From NCBI GenBank assembly GCA_017540085.1, contig JAFYBQ010000011.1, positions 1 to 62,697 on the forward strand: DNA of 62,697 nucleotides, given 5' to 3'. This document shows, in pieces, positions 17,468 through 25,096 of the stretch. The translations under genes were made by a program, and so were the position numbers. Under the pieces are notes generated by a model. That model searched no databases. It was not told the DNA's origin and saw only the letters and a program-made list of their open reading frames with translations. Each line of letters starts with the position of its first letter. Within the stretch, counting starts at the first letter, position 1. The DNA is from Synergistaceae bacterium (GTDB lineage: Bacteria > Synergistota > Synergistia > Synergistales > Aminobacteriaceae).

Positions 17468-20266
17468 ATGGATACAAAGGAAGAAAAGAACGGCAGCTCC
17501 GCCTTGAAGAAAGTTGATGTAACTACGATAATAATCCTGTTTTTTCTAAGTGTTGTCATGGCCTACTACGCAATGCTTCAGCACGAAATGAAGCAGAGAA
17601 TAATCGTGAACCTAGAGCTCACCGCAACAAAATCAGCCGAACAGATAAATGAATACCTTTCTACAGGTATAGACATCTTAATGCTGGCCTCGCATACACT
17701 TGATGACATGATTCGTGATGATAGACCACAGAAGGAAATACTTGACTTTCTTGTGAACCAATCCGCCGCTATAGTCAATATTACGTCTGGAAAGTCAACA
17801 GGTATATATGCCGCCATAGGCAACGATTTTCTTGACGGAACTGGATTTGACACAGGAGACGATTTTGTCCCCTCATCACGCCCGTGGTACATTGGTGCAA
17901 GAGCCAACATCGGAAGAGTTGCTGTCATAGACCCATATATTGATGTGCATACTAATACAACAATGATCACGCTTGCGAAGACGTTATGCGATGTAAAAAG
18001 CGTTGTGGCGTTGGACTTCTCAATGGAGCATCTGCAAGCCTTGACAGAGGAGCTTAACACCCGTAGTCAGACAGAGATGGAGATAGTTCTTGACAGAAAA
18101 TATAAGGTAATAGCGCACTCCGACAGGTCTAAAATCGGTCAAAGTTATATCAGCGAAAAGGGTACATTCGGCAGTACGCTGATAGAGAAGTTGCGTTCTT
18201 CCAATGAAAATTTTTTCTCGTTCAGGTTTGGTGATTCTGATTACATAGTGTACACGATGCCAGTGGCGAACAACTGGCTATGCCTGTCTGTATTTGATAC
18301 AACGTCAGCGTTTGTTACACTGAGAAAGATATTTATTCTTACGATTATAGTATCATGCCTAGTCATTACAGTGTTGTCGCTTATCATTTGGCACTCAGAC
18401 AAGAAAGCCCGTCTTGCTCAAGAGTTCAACGAGAGAGCCGAACGAGCGGCAGCAGCGAACGAAGCGAAGTCCTCATTTCTGTCGAATATGTCGCACGAAA
18501 TCCGAACGCCTATAAATGCTGTTCTTGGTATGAATGAAATGATACTGCGCGAGAGTGAAGAGCCAAATGTTATTGAATACTCCGAGAATATCCGAGCGGC
18601 GGGGACTACGTTGCTGGGTCTCATCAATGATATTCTCGACTTCTCAAAAATCGAGGCTGGCAAAATGGATATTATTCCTGTCAATTACGACCTTTCATCA
18701 GTAATCAACGATCTTGTTACGATGATACAGACTAGGACGGATAAAAAGGGTCTGCTGTTAAAACTCGACTTTGCCGAAGACATCCCCAAAGTGCTTTATG
18801 GAGATGAAGTTCGTATAAAGCAAGTAGTTACGAATATTCTCACAAATGCTGTAAAGTACACAGAGAAAGGCAGTGTAACATTTCATATCGGCTATGAAAA
18901 GATTGCTAATAATCCTGATAGCGTATTTTTGAACTTCTCCGTAGCAGATACTGGTATAGGCATAAAGCCTGAAGATATGGCCAAACTGTTCTCCGAATTT
19001 GAGCGGATTGAGGAAAAGCGTAACCGCAACATTGAGGGTACTGGATTAGGAATGAATATCACGAAACGCCTGCTTGAGATGATGGGTACATCGTTAAAGG
19101 TTGAGAGCGTATACGGTGAAGGGTCAATGTTCTCATTCCGGCTTCAACAAAAAGTCATAAAGTGGGAACCGCTCGGCGATTATGAGGCAGCACACAGAGC
19201 GTCGCTGTTGTCTATGAAGAAGTATAAGGAAAAATTCACCGCACCTGACGCTCATGTACTTGTTGTTGATGACACGCCGATGAATTTGACAGTGTTCAAG
19301 GGTCTGCTCAAAAGGACACTCGTAAAAATTGACACGGCTAACAGTGGGTTAGAAGCTCTTTCACTTGCAGGGGACAAGAAATACGATGTAATTTTCCTCG
19401 ACCATATGATGCCGAATATGGACGGAATAGAGACACTTCAAAGACTGCGGGCAGGAACGGAAGGGCCTAATATAAAGACTGCCACGATATGCCTGACAGC
19501 GAACGCAATATCCGGCGCACGTGAGGAGTATCTTGCTGTTGGCTTCGATGATTACCTGACCAAGCCGATAGATGCCGTGAAACTTGAGGAAATGATGATA
19601 CGTTATCTTCCTCCTGAGAAAGTACTTGCTCCCGACAGCGAATCAAATAGCGGTGCTGAACCTGAACAGAAAACCGAATTGCCGGAGTGGTTGTACGGAA
19701 TAGATGAAGTAGATGTAAAAGCCGGGCTAAAACATTGTGGCGATGAAGAGGCTTATCTGGATACTCTCAAAATCTACGGCAGTTATTCCGCAACAGGGGC
19801 GGACGAAATCGCAGGCTTCTGGAGCGTTAGGGACATTGCGAACACTACGGTAAAGGTTCATGCGCTGAAGAGTACATCACGTGCTATAGGAGCGGAGTCT
19901 TTGGGAAGCCTTGCGGAGAAACTCGAACTTGCTGGCAAGGCAGGTGATGAGACCGTGTTGGACGCTGAACTAGCTGGACTGCTGGAGCGTTACAGGGCTT
20001 TGGGGGCAGCATTATCCCCGTTGTACGCACCTGCAAAAAATGCTCAGGACGACAAGGAGCTTCCGCTTATTTCAGAAAATGAATTACGCGAGGCATATAA
20101 TTCCATACGTGAGTGCGCGTTGAGTCTTGATACCGATGGTGCGGTGTATGTGTTGGACTATCTGAACGTTTTTCGCCTTCCTGAGAACGAGAAGCAGAGA
20201 GTCGAACAGCTCCGTAATGCTGTAAACGATTTTGATTGGGATTGGGTGAACGCAATTCTAGCATAA
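17468..20266 (+). CDS. Hybrid sensor histidine kinase (Cache, HisKA, HATPase, REC, HPt)
   Basis: A 932-residue membrane kinase. TM1 lies near residues 18-37, then a Cache-type extracytoplasmic domain to about 275 (RPWYIGARANIGRVAVIDPY), and TM2 at 283-304. HisKA has NMSHEIRTPINAVLG with phospho-acceptor His near 343; the HATPase has NILTNAVKYT, DTGIGI and GTGLGMNI. A receiver follows with VVDDTP and LDHMMPNMDG (Asp near 645), then an HPt domain with VHALKSTSRAIGAESLG (His near 798). All phosphorelay residues are present. Cache domains often bind amino acids, which matches the adjacent symporter/binding-protein fusion. It is followed 19 bp later by a receiver-only protein, the probable phosphorelay output. 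Confidence 0.9.
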   Translation: MDTKEEKNGSSALKKVDVTTIIILFFLSVVMAYYAMLQHEMKQRIIVNLELTATKSAEQINEYLSTGIDILMLASHTLDDMIRDDRPQKEILDFLVNQSAAIVNITSGKSTGIYAAIGNDFLDGTGFDTGDDFVPSSRPWYIGARANIGRVAVIDPYIDVHTNTTMITLAKTLCDVKSVVALDFSMEHLQALTEELNTRSQTEMEIVLDRKYKVIAHSDRSKIGQSYISEKGTFGSTLIEKLRSSNENFFSFRFGDSDYIVYTMPVANNWLCLSVFDTTSAFVTLRKIFILTIIVSCLVITVLSLIIWHSDKKARLAQEFNERAERAAAANEAKSSFLSNMSHEIRTPINAVLGMNEMILRESEEPNVIEYSENIRAAGTTLLGLINDILDFSKIEAGKMDIIPVNYDLSSVINDLVTMIQTRTDKKGLLLKLDFAEDIPKVLYGDEVRIKQVVTNILTNAVKYTEKGSVTFHIGYEKIANNPDSVFLNFSVADTGIGIKPEDMAKLFSEFERIEEKRNRNIEGTGLGMNITKRLLEMMGTSLKVESVYGEGSMFSFRLQQKVIKWEPLGDYEAAHRASLLSMKKYKEKFTAPDAHVLVVDDTPMNLTVFKGLLKRTLVKIDTANSGLEALSLAGDKKYDVIFLDHMMPNMDGIETLQRLRAGTEGPNIKTATICLTANAISGAREEYLAVGFDDYLTKPIDAVKLEEMMIRYLPPEKVLAPDSESNSGAEPEQKTELPEWLYGIDEVDVKAGLKHCGDEEAYLDTLKIYGSYSATGADEIAGFWSVRDIANTTVKVHALKSTSRAIGAESLGSLAEKLELAGKAGDETVLDAELAGLLERYRALGAALSPLYAPAKNAQDDKELPLISENELREAYNSIRECALSLDTDGAVYVLDYLNVFRLPENEKQRVEQLRNAVNDFDWDWVNAILA

Positions 20267-20285
20267 TTTTAAGGAGGTATTCATA

Positions 20286-21038
20286 ATGGCAAAGAAGGTT
20301 TTGCTAATCAACCAAAACGCAGTACTGATAATCGGCAGACTGCTTCCGCTTCTGAAAAGTTCAGAGGTTGAATGCGTCAGTATCGAGCCGAATACAGAGA
20401 AACTAATGCACGAGAAGGACAGCACGGATATTTTCGTGCTAATTGCGGGGGATTTTGTATACGAGGCCAAAGATTTCCTTGTGTTCTTGAAAGATGTGTA
20501 TTCTGCCGTCAAAAAGCCGCTTTGTGTCATGGGTTATGACAAAGAAATAAATGTAATAGAACAGAGTATCCCCAAAAACATGATAGCGCGCGAATTTGTC
20601 CGTCCCATAGACATCATTACTCTGTCGAATGAGTTGAAGATGATGCTTAACTCTGATGACGCGAGCAAGGAGAAAAAGCAAATTTTGCTTGTGGACGACG
20701 ACATTACATTCCTCAAGATGATGCAAAAGTGGCTTGGAACAAAGTATCGTGTTGCCGCAGCACGTTCCGGCCCGCAGGCACTCAGTTATCTGGCGGAACA
20801 TACGGTTGACCTAATACTTCTGGATTACGAAATGCCGCTGATGGACGGCCCGAAAGTTCTTGAAGCAGTCCGCAGTAAGCCGAAAACAGCGAATGTCCCC
20901 GTGATATTTCTGACTGGTAAAAGCGACCCGGAGAGTGTGAGGAGCGTAATGAGCTTAAAGCCAGCAAGTTATTTCCTGAAGTCCAGTAACAAAGAGGCGA
21001 TAATGCAATCGCTGGACAGTTTTTTCGTGAATCATTAG
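20286..21038 (+). CDS. Double receiver response regulator without DNA-binding domain
   Basis: A 250-residue protein. The C-terminal half (about 127-250) is a canonical receiver: ILLVDDD, phospho-acceptor Asp near 180 in LILLDYEMPLMDG, and the conserved Thr and Lys (FLTGKS, YFLKSS). The N-terminal half (residues 1-115) has the same fold pattern (KKVLLINQNAVLI ... FVRPIDI) but lacks the acidic pocket and acceptor Asp, so I read it as a pseudo-receiver. There is no output domain, so it should act by protein-protein contact or as a phosphate sink for the upstream hybrid kinase. A GGAGG site precedes the ATG, and the next gene starts 11 bp after. Confidence 0.85.
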   Translation: MAKKVLLINQNAVLIIGRLLPLLKSSEVECVSIEPNTEKLMHEKDSTDIFVLIAGDFVYEAKDFLVFLKDVYSAVKKPLCVMGYDKEINVIEQSIPKNMIAREFVRPIDIITLSNELKMMLNSDDASKEKKQILLVDDDITFLKMMQKWLGTKYRVAAARSGPQALSYLAEHTVDLILLDYEMPLMDGPKVLEAVRSKPKTANVPVIFLTGKSDPESVRSVMSLKPASYFLKSSNKEAIMQSLDSFFVNH

Positions 21039-21049
21039 GAGGTTTTATC

Positions 21050-21694
21050 ATGAGGCGTTTATTTATGGTTATTGCGGTGTTGTTAGTGATTTCTGCTCCT
21101 GCGTTCGCACTCAGTGATTCGGAATACCGCAGAATGATGAAAGACCCTGAGTTTTCAGCGGCTGACAGGGAATTAACGAGTGCGTACAATGAGGCAAAAA
21201 GAATAATGAGCGAGTCTGAGTTCGCCGGATTCAGGGAGTCCCAGCGCAACTGGATAGCCAAACAGCGAGATGTCCGCGCAAAAACATTCATGGAGGATGG
21301 ATATTCACGAGTCGAAGCGTACACCAAAGCCACGCTTGAGAGGGCAAAAGGAATCCGGGCAAGGCTTCATGTGATTCAAACGTGCGTAATTGATGATGTC
21401 GGTGAAATTGACGAGGCATATTATGACAACGGCAAAGGCTCATACCTTCATTTGTCTCTAGTGAGCCGTGCGCAATTCTGGTTTGAGGTGTCATTTGCCG
21501 GACAGGGCGACAAAGTTGTGATGATGGGGCATTTTGACCCTGACGACAATACAATCGCGCTTGAGGATGGCGGATTGAAGGCAGTTTTGACGTTCTCAGA
21601 CAAAGACACGTTAAGCGTGAAAGTCAACGGCGCGTTCAGAAGGGCTTTCAGTGTTGACGCAGGCGGGAAATACACGAGGCATTACGGGAAATAG
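21050..21694 (+). CDS. Secreted LprI/DUF1311-like protein
   Basis: A 214-residue protein with a signal peptide (RRLFMVIAVLLVISAPAFA). Residues 20-105 resemble the LprI-type lysozyme-inhibitor domain (DUF1311): AADRELTSAYNEAKR, then FRESQRNWIAKQRDVR. Known members bind or inhibit host lysozyme, but the domain also occurs in proteins of unknown role. The second half (about 105-214) is a beta-rich unassigned domain. It is preceded by AGGAGG and lies within the signalling operon, so it may be a target or a periplasmic partner of the kinases. It lacks the Cys residues present in many family members, so inhibitor function is uncertain. Confidence 0.7.
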   Translation: MRRLFMVIAVLLVISAPAFALSDSEYRRMMKDPEFSAADRELTSAYNEAKRIMSESEFAGFRESQRNWIAKQRDVRAKTFMEDGYSRVEAYTKATLERAKGIRARLHVIQTCVIDDVGEIDEAYYDNGKGSYLHLSLVSRAQFWFEVSFAGQGDKVVMMGHFDPDDNTIALEDGGLKAVLTFSDKDTLSVKVNGAFRRAFSVDAGGKYTRHYGK

Positions 21695-21698
21695 TGAG

Positions 21699-22436
21699 TT
21701 GGAACTGAATATAGCAGTAGTAGATGATACATTGTCAGACGTTTTCAGGCTCAAGAGTTTTGTAGAGAGCTGGTTTGCGGCAAGTGAGCATAAACTCACC
21801 GTGATAATGACATTCGCGAGCGGAGAAGAAATGCTGAAGGCTTTTGAGCCTAAAATGTTTCAGATAGTGTTCATGGACATAATCATGAAGGAAATTAACG
21901 GTGTCGAGACAGCAAAAATTCTCAGGGATTACGACCCCGAATTGTTGATAGTGTTCACGACAACTTCACGCGAATATGCCTTTGACGCTTTTCCCGTTCA
22001 CCCGTTTGATTACGTCCTGAAGCCCTACAGCAAAAAGGATGTCAGCAAAGTACTTGATGAGGCACTGCGATTCTTTACGGCAAGCGATCCGGCAGTAAGG
22101 ATAAAATCAGCCCGCTCCGAATGTACAATCCCATTGCGTTTAATCAGCTCGGCAGTCTCAAATAATCATACTGTCGAGATAATTTTAACGGATGGCAAAA
22201 CCATATCAAGCACAATGACATTCAGACAGGCGGAAAAACTTTTTTCGGACAATTCGCGCTTCCTTCTGTGCAATCGTGGAATAATCGTGAACATGTCGGA
22301 AATTTCAGCACAGGAGGAAGGAGTCTTTATCATGAAGAACGGAACACGTTATCCTATTCGCGTAACAGGTCAGTCAAAAATCAAGGCGGCATTCTCTCAG
22401 TACCTTATACAAAAACTGAAAGGGAGCATTGAATAA
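21699..22436 (+). CDS. LytTR-family response regulator (AgrA/LytR-like)
   Basis: A 245-residue regulator. The receiver (1-120) has IAVVDDT, acceptor Asp near 60 in VFMDIIMKEINGVET, TTTS and the KPYSK lysine. Residues about 140-245 form a LytTR DNA-binding domain (NNHTVEIILTDGKTISSTMTF, then RFLLCNRGIIVNMSEI). LytTR proteins bind pairs of direct repeats about two helical turns apart. I chose the TTG at 21699, which overlaps the end of the preceding gene region, because the ATG at 21651 lies deep inside that gene. It is followed 2 bp later by its GHKL kinase. The direct repeats at 15090 and 24153 are candidate targets. Confidence 0.85.
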   Translation: MELNIAVVDDTLSDVFRLKSFVESWFAASEHKLTVIMTFASGEEMLKAFEPKMFQIVFMDIIMKEINGVETAKILRDYDPELLIVFTTTSREYAFDAFPVHPFDYVLKPYSKKDVSKVLDEALRFFTASDPAVRIKSARSECTIPLRLISSAVSNNHTVEIILTDGKTISSTMTFRQAEKLFSDNSRFLLCNRGIIVNMSEISAQEEGVFIMKNGTRYPIRVTGQSKIKAAFSQYLIQKLKGSIE

Positions 22437-22438
22437 TT

Positions 22439-23773
22439 ATGAATATGAATATATTTTTGAGGTACGTTATTGAACTTGCGATAATAATACCTGACGCAGT
22501 ATTTGTATTTTTGCCGGTAATAGACTCACTGTGCTGGCGCAAATGGGTAACCTATAGTGTTTTGGGAGTGCTTCTGCCTGTTTTTGTGGTTAGTGCGGCA
22601 TGGGTGAGCAGCATAGAAATGTTCCCCGTTATTCCCGTTCTTGTAGTGAGTGTGATGTTTCTGTTCTTAGTATTTTCCTTCTCGGTGAAAGTGAGTCTTG
22701 GCCGTAAACTTTTCTGTTTCTTCAGTTCCATAATGCTTGGAGCGTTCTGCCTGTTGTATTCGATTTCGATTATGGCATCGTTCGAGGCTGAGAATGAGCT
22801 GTGGGCCTCAACACGTCTTCTTACGATTGAGTCTGGGCTAGTGTCATTATGTATTTCGTTGTTCATAGGTGCAGTAACATTCAGCCTGCCTACAAAAAAA
22901 ATCTCCGAGCTACTGAATGAGGAGCTTGTGAACGGAATGTGGGATTATCTTTTTCTGTTGCCTTTAGGTGCAACGGTATTAATATGGTGGCTGACACCGA
23001 TATGTCCCAAAGTGCTTTTGATTGCGCGTTCTCGCGTGTTTATGCTGGTGCTTCTGCCGTTAATACCGCTGATGATTCTGCTGATTTACTATTTGCTCTG
23101 GTGGACTGCCTCTAGATTCTCGGAAAGCGCGAGGCTTCAGCAGGAGAATATGCTTCTCACAATGGAGGGAAAACGCTACGAGGAATTGCGGAATTATATG
23201 GACGAAACACGGACACTCCGTCATGATTTCCGCCAGCATATATTAGTGATGACTCAGCTTTCAGGAGCTGGAAAATTCAGCGAGCTTCAGAATTATTTGC
23301 AACAGTTCAGCGAAGGGACAGAGACGAATTACACGGGGTACTGCGACAATATAGCCGTTGACGCAGTAGCTTCACATTACACGGCGTTTGCGGAGTCTCA
23401 GTCAACAAAAATCGACTGGAGAATGACTCTGCCTCACGACCTACCAATGAAGGAGTCAGATTATTGCGTGATACTGGGTAATCTCCTTGAGAATGCGTTA
23501 AGGGCTGTGAAAAACTTATCGGAGGAACGCCGGAAAATAACGGTGATCTCATCACTTCTTTCAGATACGATAATAGGACTCTCAGTCGATAACCCTTACA
23601 GCGGGCGAATCAGATTCAGGCGTAACGGCCTCCCGCGTTCAGACCGAGAGGGACACGGAATAGGACTTACCTCAGTGCTGAATACGGTGAAGCGTTATGA
23701 CGGTTCAATGAATATCACGGCGGAGAAGAATAAGTTTTCCGTTGATATAGTCCTGTATTGCAACGGGCAGTGA
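22439..23773 (+). CDS. GHKL sensor histidine kinase (AgrC/LytS-like)
   Basis: A 444-residue kinase. The first 215 residues hold about six TM helices with short loops and no large extracytoplasmic domain, as in AgrC-type peptide-sensing kinases. A dimerisation helix follows with the phospho-acceptor in TRTLRHDFRQHILVM (His near 262), then a GHKL ATPase with ILGNLLENALRAV (N box) and GHGIGLTSV (G box). It begins 2 bp after the LytTR regulator, the standard pairing. Kinases of this shape commonly sense secreted peptides, which makes the peptide cluster at 29357 a candidate ligand source; that link is inference. Confidence 0.85.
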   Translation: MNMNIFLRYVIELAIIIPDAVFVFLPVIDSLCWRKWVTYSVLGVLLPVFVVSAAWVSSIEMFPVIPVLVVSVMFLFLVFSFSVKVSLGRKLFCFFSSIMLGAFCLLYSISIMASFEAENELWASTRLLTIESGLVSLCISLFIGAVTFSLPTKKISELLNEELVNGMWDYLFLLPLGATVLIWWLTPICPKVLLIARSRVFMLVLLPLIPLMILLIYYLLWWTASRFSESARLQQENMLLTMEGKRYEELRNYMDETRTLRHDFRQHILVMTQLSGAGKFSELQNYLQQFSEGTETNYTGYCDNIAVDAVASHYTAFAESQSTKIDWRMTLPHDLPMKESDYCVILGNLLENALRAVKNLSEERRKITVISSLLSDTIIGLSVDNPYSGRIRFRRNGLPRSDREGHGIGLTSVLNTVKRYDGSMNITAEKNKFSVDIVLYCNGQ

Positions 23774-23825
23774 TTACGCCTGCACTATAATTAAACATAA
23801 CATAAGGAAAGAAGGCGCATTATTG

Positions 23826-24086
23826 ATGCTAACAGTATTACGTTCGCAATCACAGGTAACAATTCCTGCTCCTGTAATATCAAGTCTTGGGCTGAAAGAG
23901 GGAGACCAGCTCGAAATTTTTGCGGACAACGGAATAATTAGCATGATACCTGTTACCGTTTACCCTGATAAATACGTTAAGCAGTTGCAAGATGAAGCCC
24001 GGCAGCTTACAGACGACATAAAATCAGGGAAGCAGCCTGTATTTGACAGCGTTAATGATTTGATTGACGCGCTGGAGAAATCCTGA
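23826..24086 (+). CDS. AbrB/MazE-like antitoxin
   Basis: An 86-residue protein. The N-terminal 45 residues form a SpoVT/AbrB swapped-hairpin DNA-binding domain (VLRSQSQVTIPAPVISSLGLKEGDQLEIF), and the C-terminal half is an acidic helical region that would wrap a toxin. The ATG at 23826 is preferred over the TTG one codon earlier. A TATAAT at 23784-23789 may be its -10 element. The reading frame of a cognate toxin begins in the overlapping TGATG, but it is broken after 14 codons, so the antitoxin is now an orphan. Such antitoxins normally autorepress their promoter. Confidence 0.8.
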   Translation: MLTVLRSQSQVTIPAPVISSLGLKEGDQLEIFADNGIISMIPVTVYPDKYVKQLQDEARQLTDDIKSGKQPVFDSVNDLIDALEKS

Positions 24087-24141
24087 TGCTGAAAATCACA
24101 TACTCGGAGCGTTTTCACACGACATCTTGAAGAAGTTTTAA
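24086..24141 (+). pseudogene. RelE/ParE-type toxin remnant
   Basis: The ATG overlaps the antitoxin stop, and the peptide MLKITYSERFHTTS stops at TGA 24128. KITYSERF is a typical beginning of RelE/ParE superfamily toxins (mRNA interferases or gyrase poisons). Shifting one frame at about 24116 gives HDILKKF, the expected next helix, before TAA at 24139. The gene was therefore frameshifted and its remaining 70 or so codons lost. It is non-functional, which would let the antitoxin evolve freely. Confidence 0.6.
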
Positions 24142-24152
24142 CTAACGACTCT

Positions 24153-24192
24153 GCGTAAACGTTATTTTATCTGCGTGAATGTTGACTTGCCT
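24153..24192 (+). promoter_or_regulatory. Two-box direct repeat, LytTR-box-like, upstream of the secreted-protein block
   Basis: Boxes GCGTAAACGTTA (24153-24164) and GCGTGAATGTTG (24173-24184) again have a 20-bp period and are followed by ACTTG. It is the second copy of the 15090 motif and begins 105 bp before the 24258 start, nearly the same distance as the first copy (102 bp) from its gene. The conserved spacing argues for a shared regulator rather than a chance repeat. Confidence 0.6.
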
Positions 24193-24257
24193 GTCTTTGA
24201 TTCTGAATGATGAGCTGAAATAATAATCACAAATCCATACAAGGAGGCGTTTTCTTC

Positions 24258-24668
24258 ATGAAACGTTTAATTGCGTTATCGGTATTATTGGTGGTGTTGC
24301 TTTCATCGGCGGCGTTTGGTGCAAGGCAGGATTTCGGGAAGTTCTCGGTCGATGTTCCTAAAGGCTGGAGAGCAGTGCAGGATGACTCAAGGGTTACCCT
24401 TACGAAGGGCAATATGATAATGGAGATCGAACTTGCTTCAATGGGTAAAAAATCACTTGATGCAAGAGCGAAAGAAATTGCGAGGCAGCACGGCTCAAGC
24501 GACTGTGAGGACATTGAAGACTACTACACTTTCACATACGTTGAGGACGGAATAGAGAGCTTCGGCAGAGTCTCCGAACCAAAAAAGGGAATGTACCTGC
24601 TTGTTCTGATTACTCCTCACGATAATGATGTGATGTTTGACATCGAGGACTCAATCAGGGTGAAATAA
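24258..24668 (+). CDS. Small secreted protein, DcrB/PsbP-like fold suspected
   Basis: A 136-residue protein with a clear signal peptide (KRLIALSVLLVVLLSSAAFGA) and an AAGGAGG site upstream. The mature part (FGKFSVDVPKGWRAVQDDSR, then MIMEIELASMGKKSLDARAKEIA) has the pattern 'f..v.vP.gW....' followed by an amphipathic helix, seen in DcrB/DUF1795 and PsbP-like exported proteins of unknown role. I do not recognise a specific family. It is the first gene after the 24153 repeat and probably the first gene of that transcript. Confidence 0.65.
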   Translation: MKRLIALSVLLVVLLSSAAFGARQDFGKFSVDVPKGWRAVQDDSRVTLTKGNMIMEIELASMGKKSLDARAKEIARQHGSSDCEDIEDYYTFTYVEDGIESFGRVSEPKKGMYLLVLITPHDNDVMFDIEDSIRVK

Positions 24669-24748
24669 CCACAGCGGACAGAGGCAACCCGAATTTATAT
24701 ATACGTCGGGAAAATCAGCTATCGCAGTCTGAATTAGGAGGTTTTATC

Positions 24749-25048
24749 ATGAGGAAAATTTTTGCGGCTTTGATTGTTGCAGTAATGTTTTGCGGCTCGG
24801 CATACGCTGAAAGGTTCTCGAACTTCCCGGCTTACGGCATTTGCATGGGGGACAGCGTGAGGTGCAGGGAAAATCCCGGCAAAAAGTCAAAGATAATTAA
24901 GCGTATCAACAAGGGCGATGAAGTCCAAGTTGTTGGACAGCGCACAGCAGGCGGTGAATTGTGGTATGAGGTTTATACCAGTCCTGACAGCGAAGACGAG
25001 GAAGGCCCTTTCTGGGTATCGGCAAGATATATAGAGCCTGAACACTAA
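24749..25048 (+). CDS. Secreted SH3-like (SH3b) domain protein
   Basis: A 99-residue protein with signal peptide (RKIFAALIVAVMFCGSAYA) and one bacterial SH3-type domain: VRCRENPGKKSKIIKRINKGDEVQVVG, then GELWYEVYT and FWVSARYIE. Bacterial SH3 domains generally bind peptidoglycan or act as envelope scaffolds. There is no catalytic domain. An AGGAGG site precedes the ATG. It sits between the 24258 gene and the adhesin gene on the same strand. Confidence 0.8.
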   Translation: MRKIFAALIVAVMFCGSAYAERFSNFPAYGICMGDSVRCRENPGKKSKIIKRINKGDEVQVVGQRTAGGELWYEVYTSPDSEDEEGPFWVSARYIEPEH

Positions 25049-25096
25049 GAAGGGAGAATCCCTCATGAAACGTATAAATCGAGAGGAGGTTTCATA

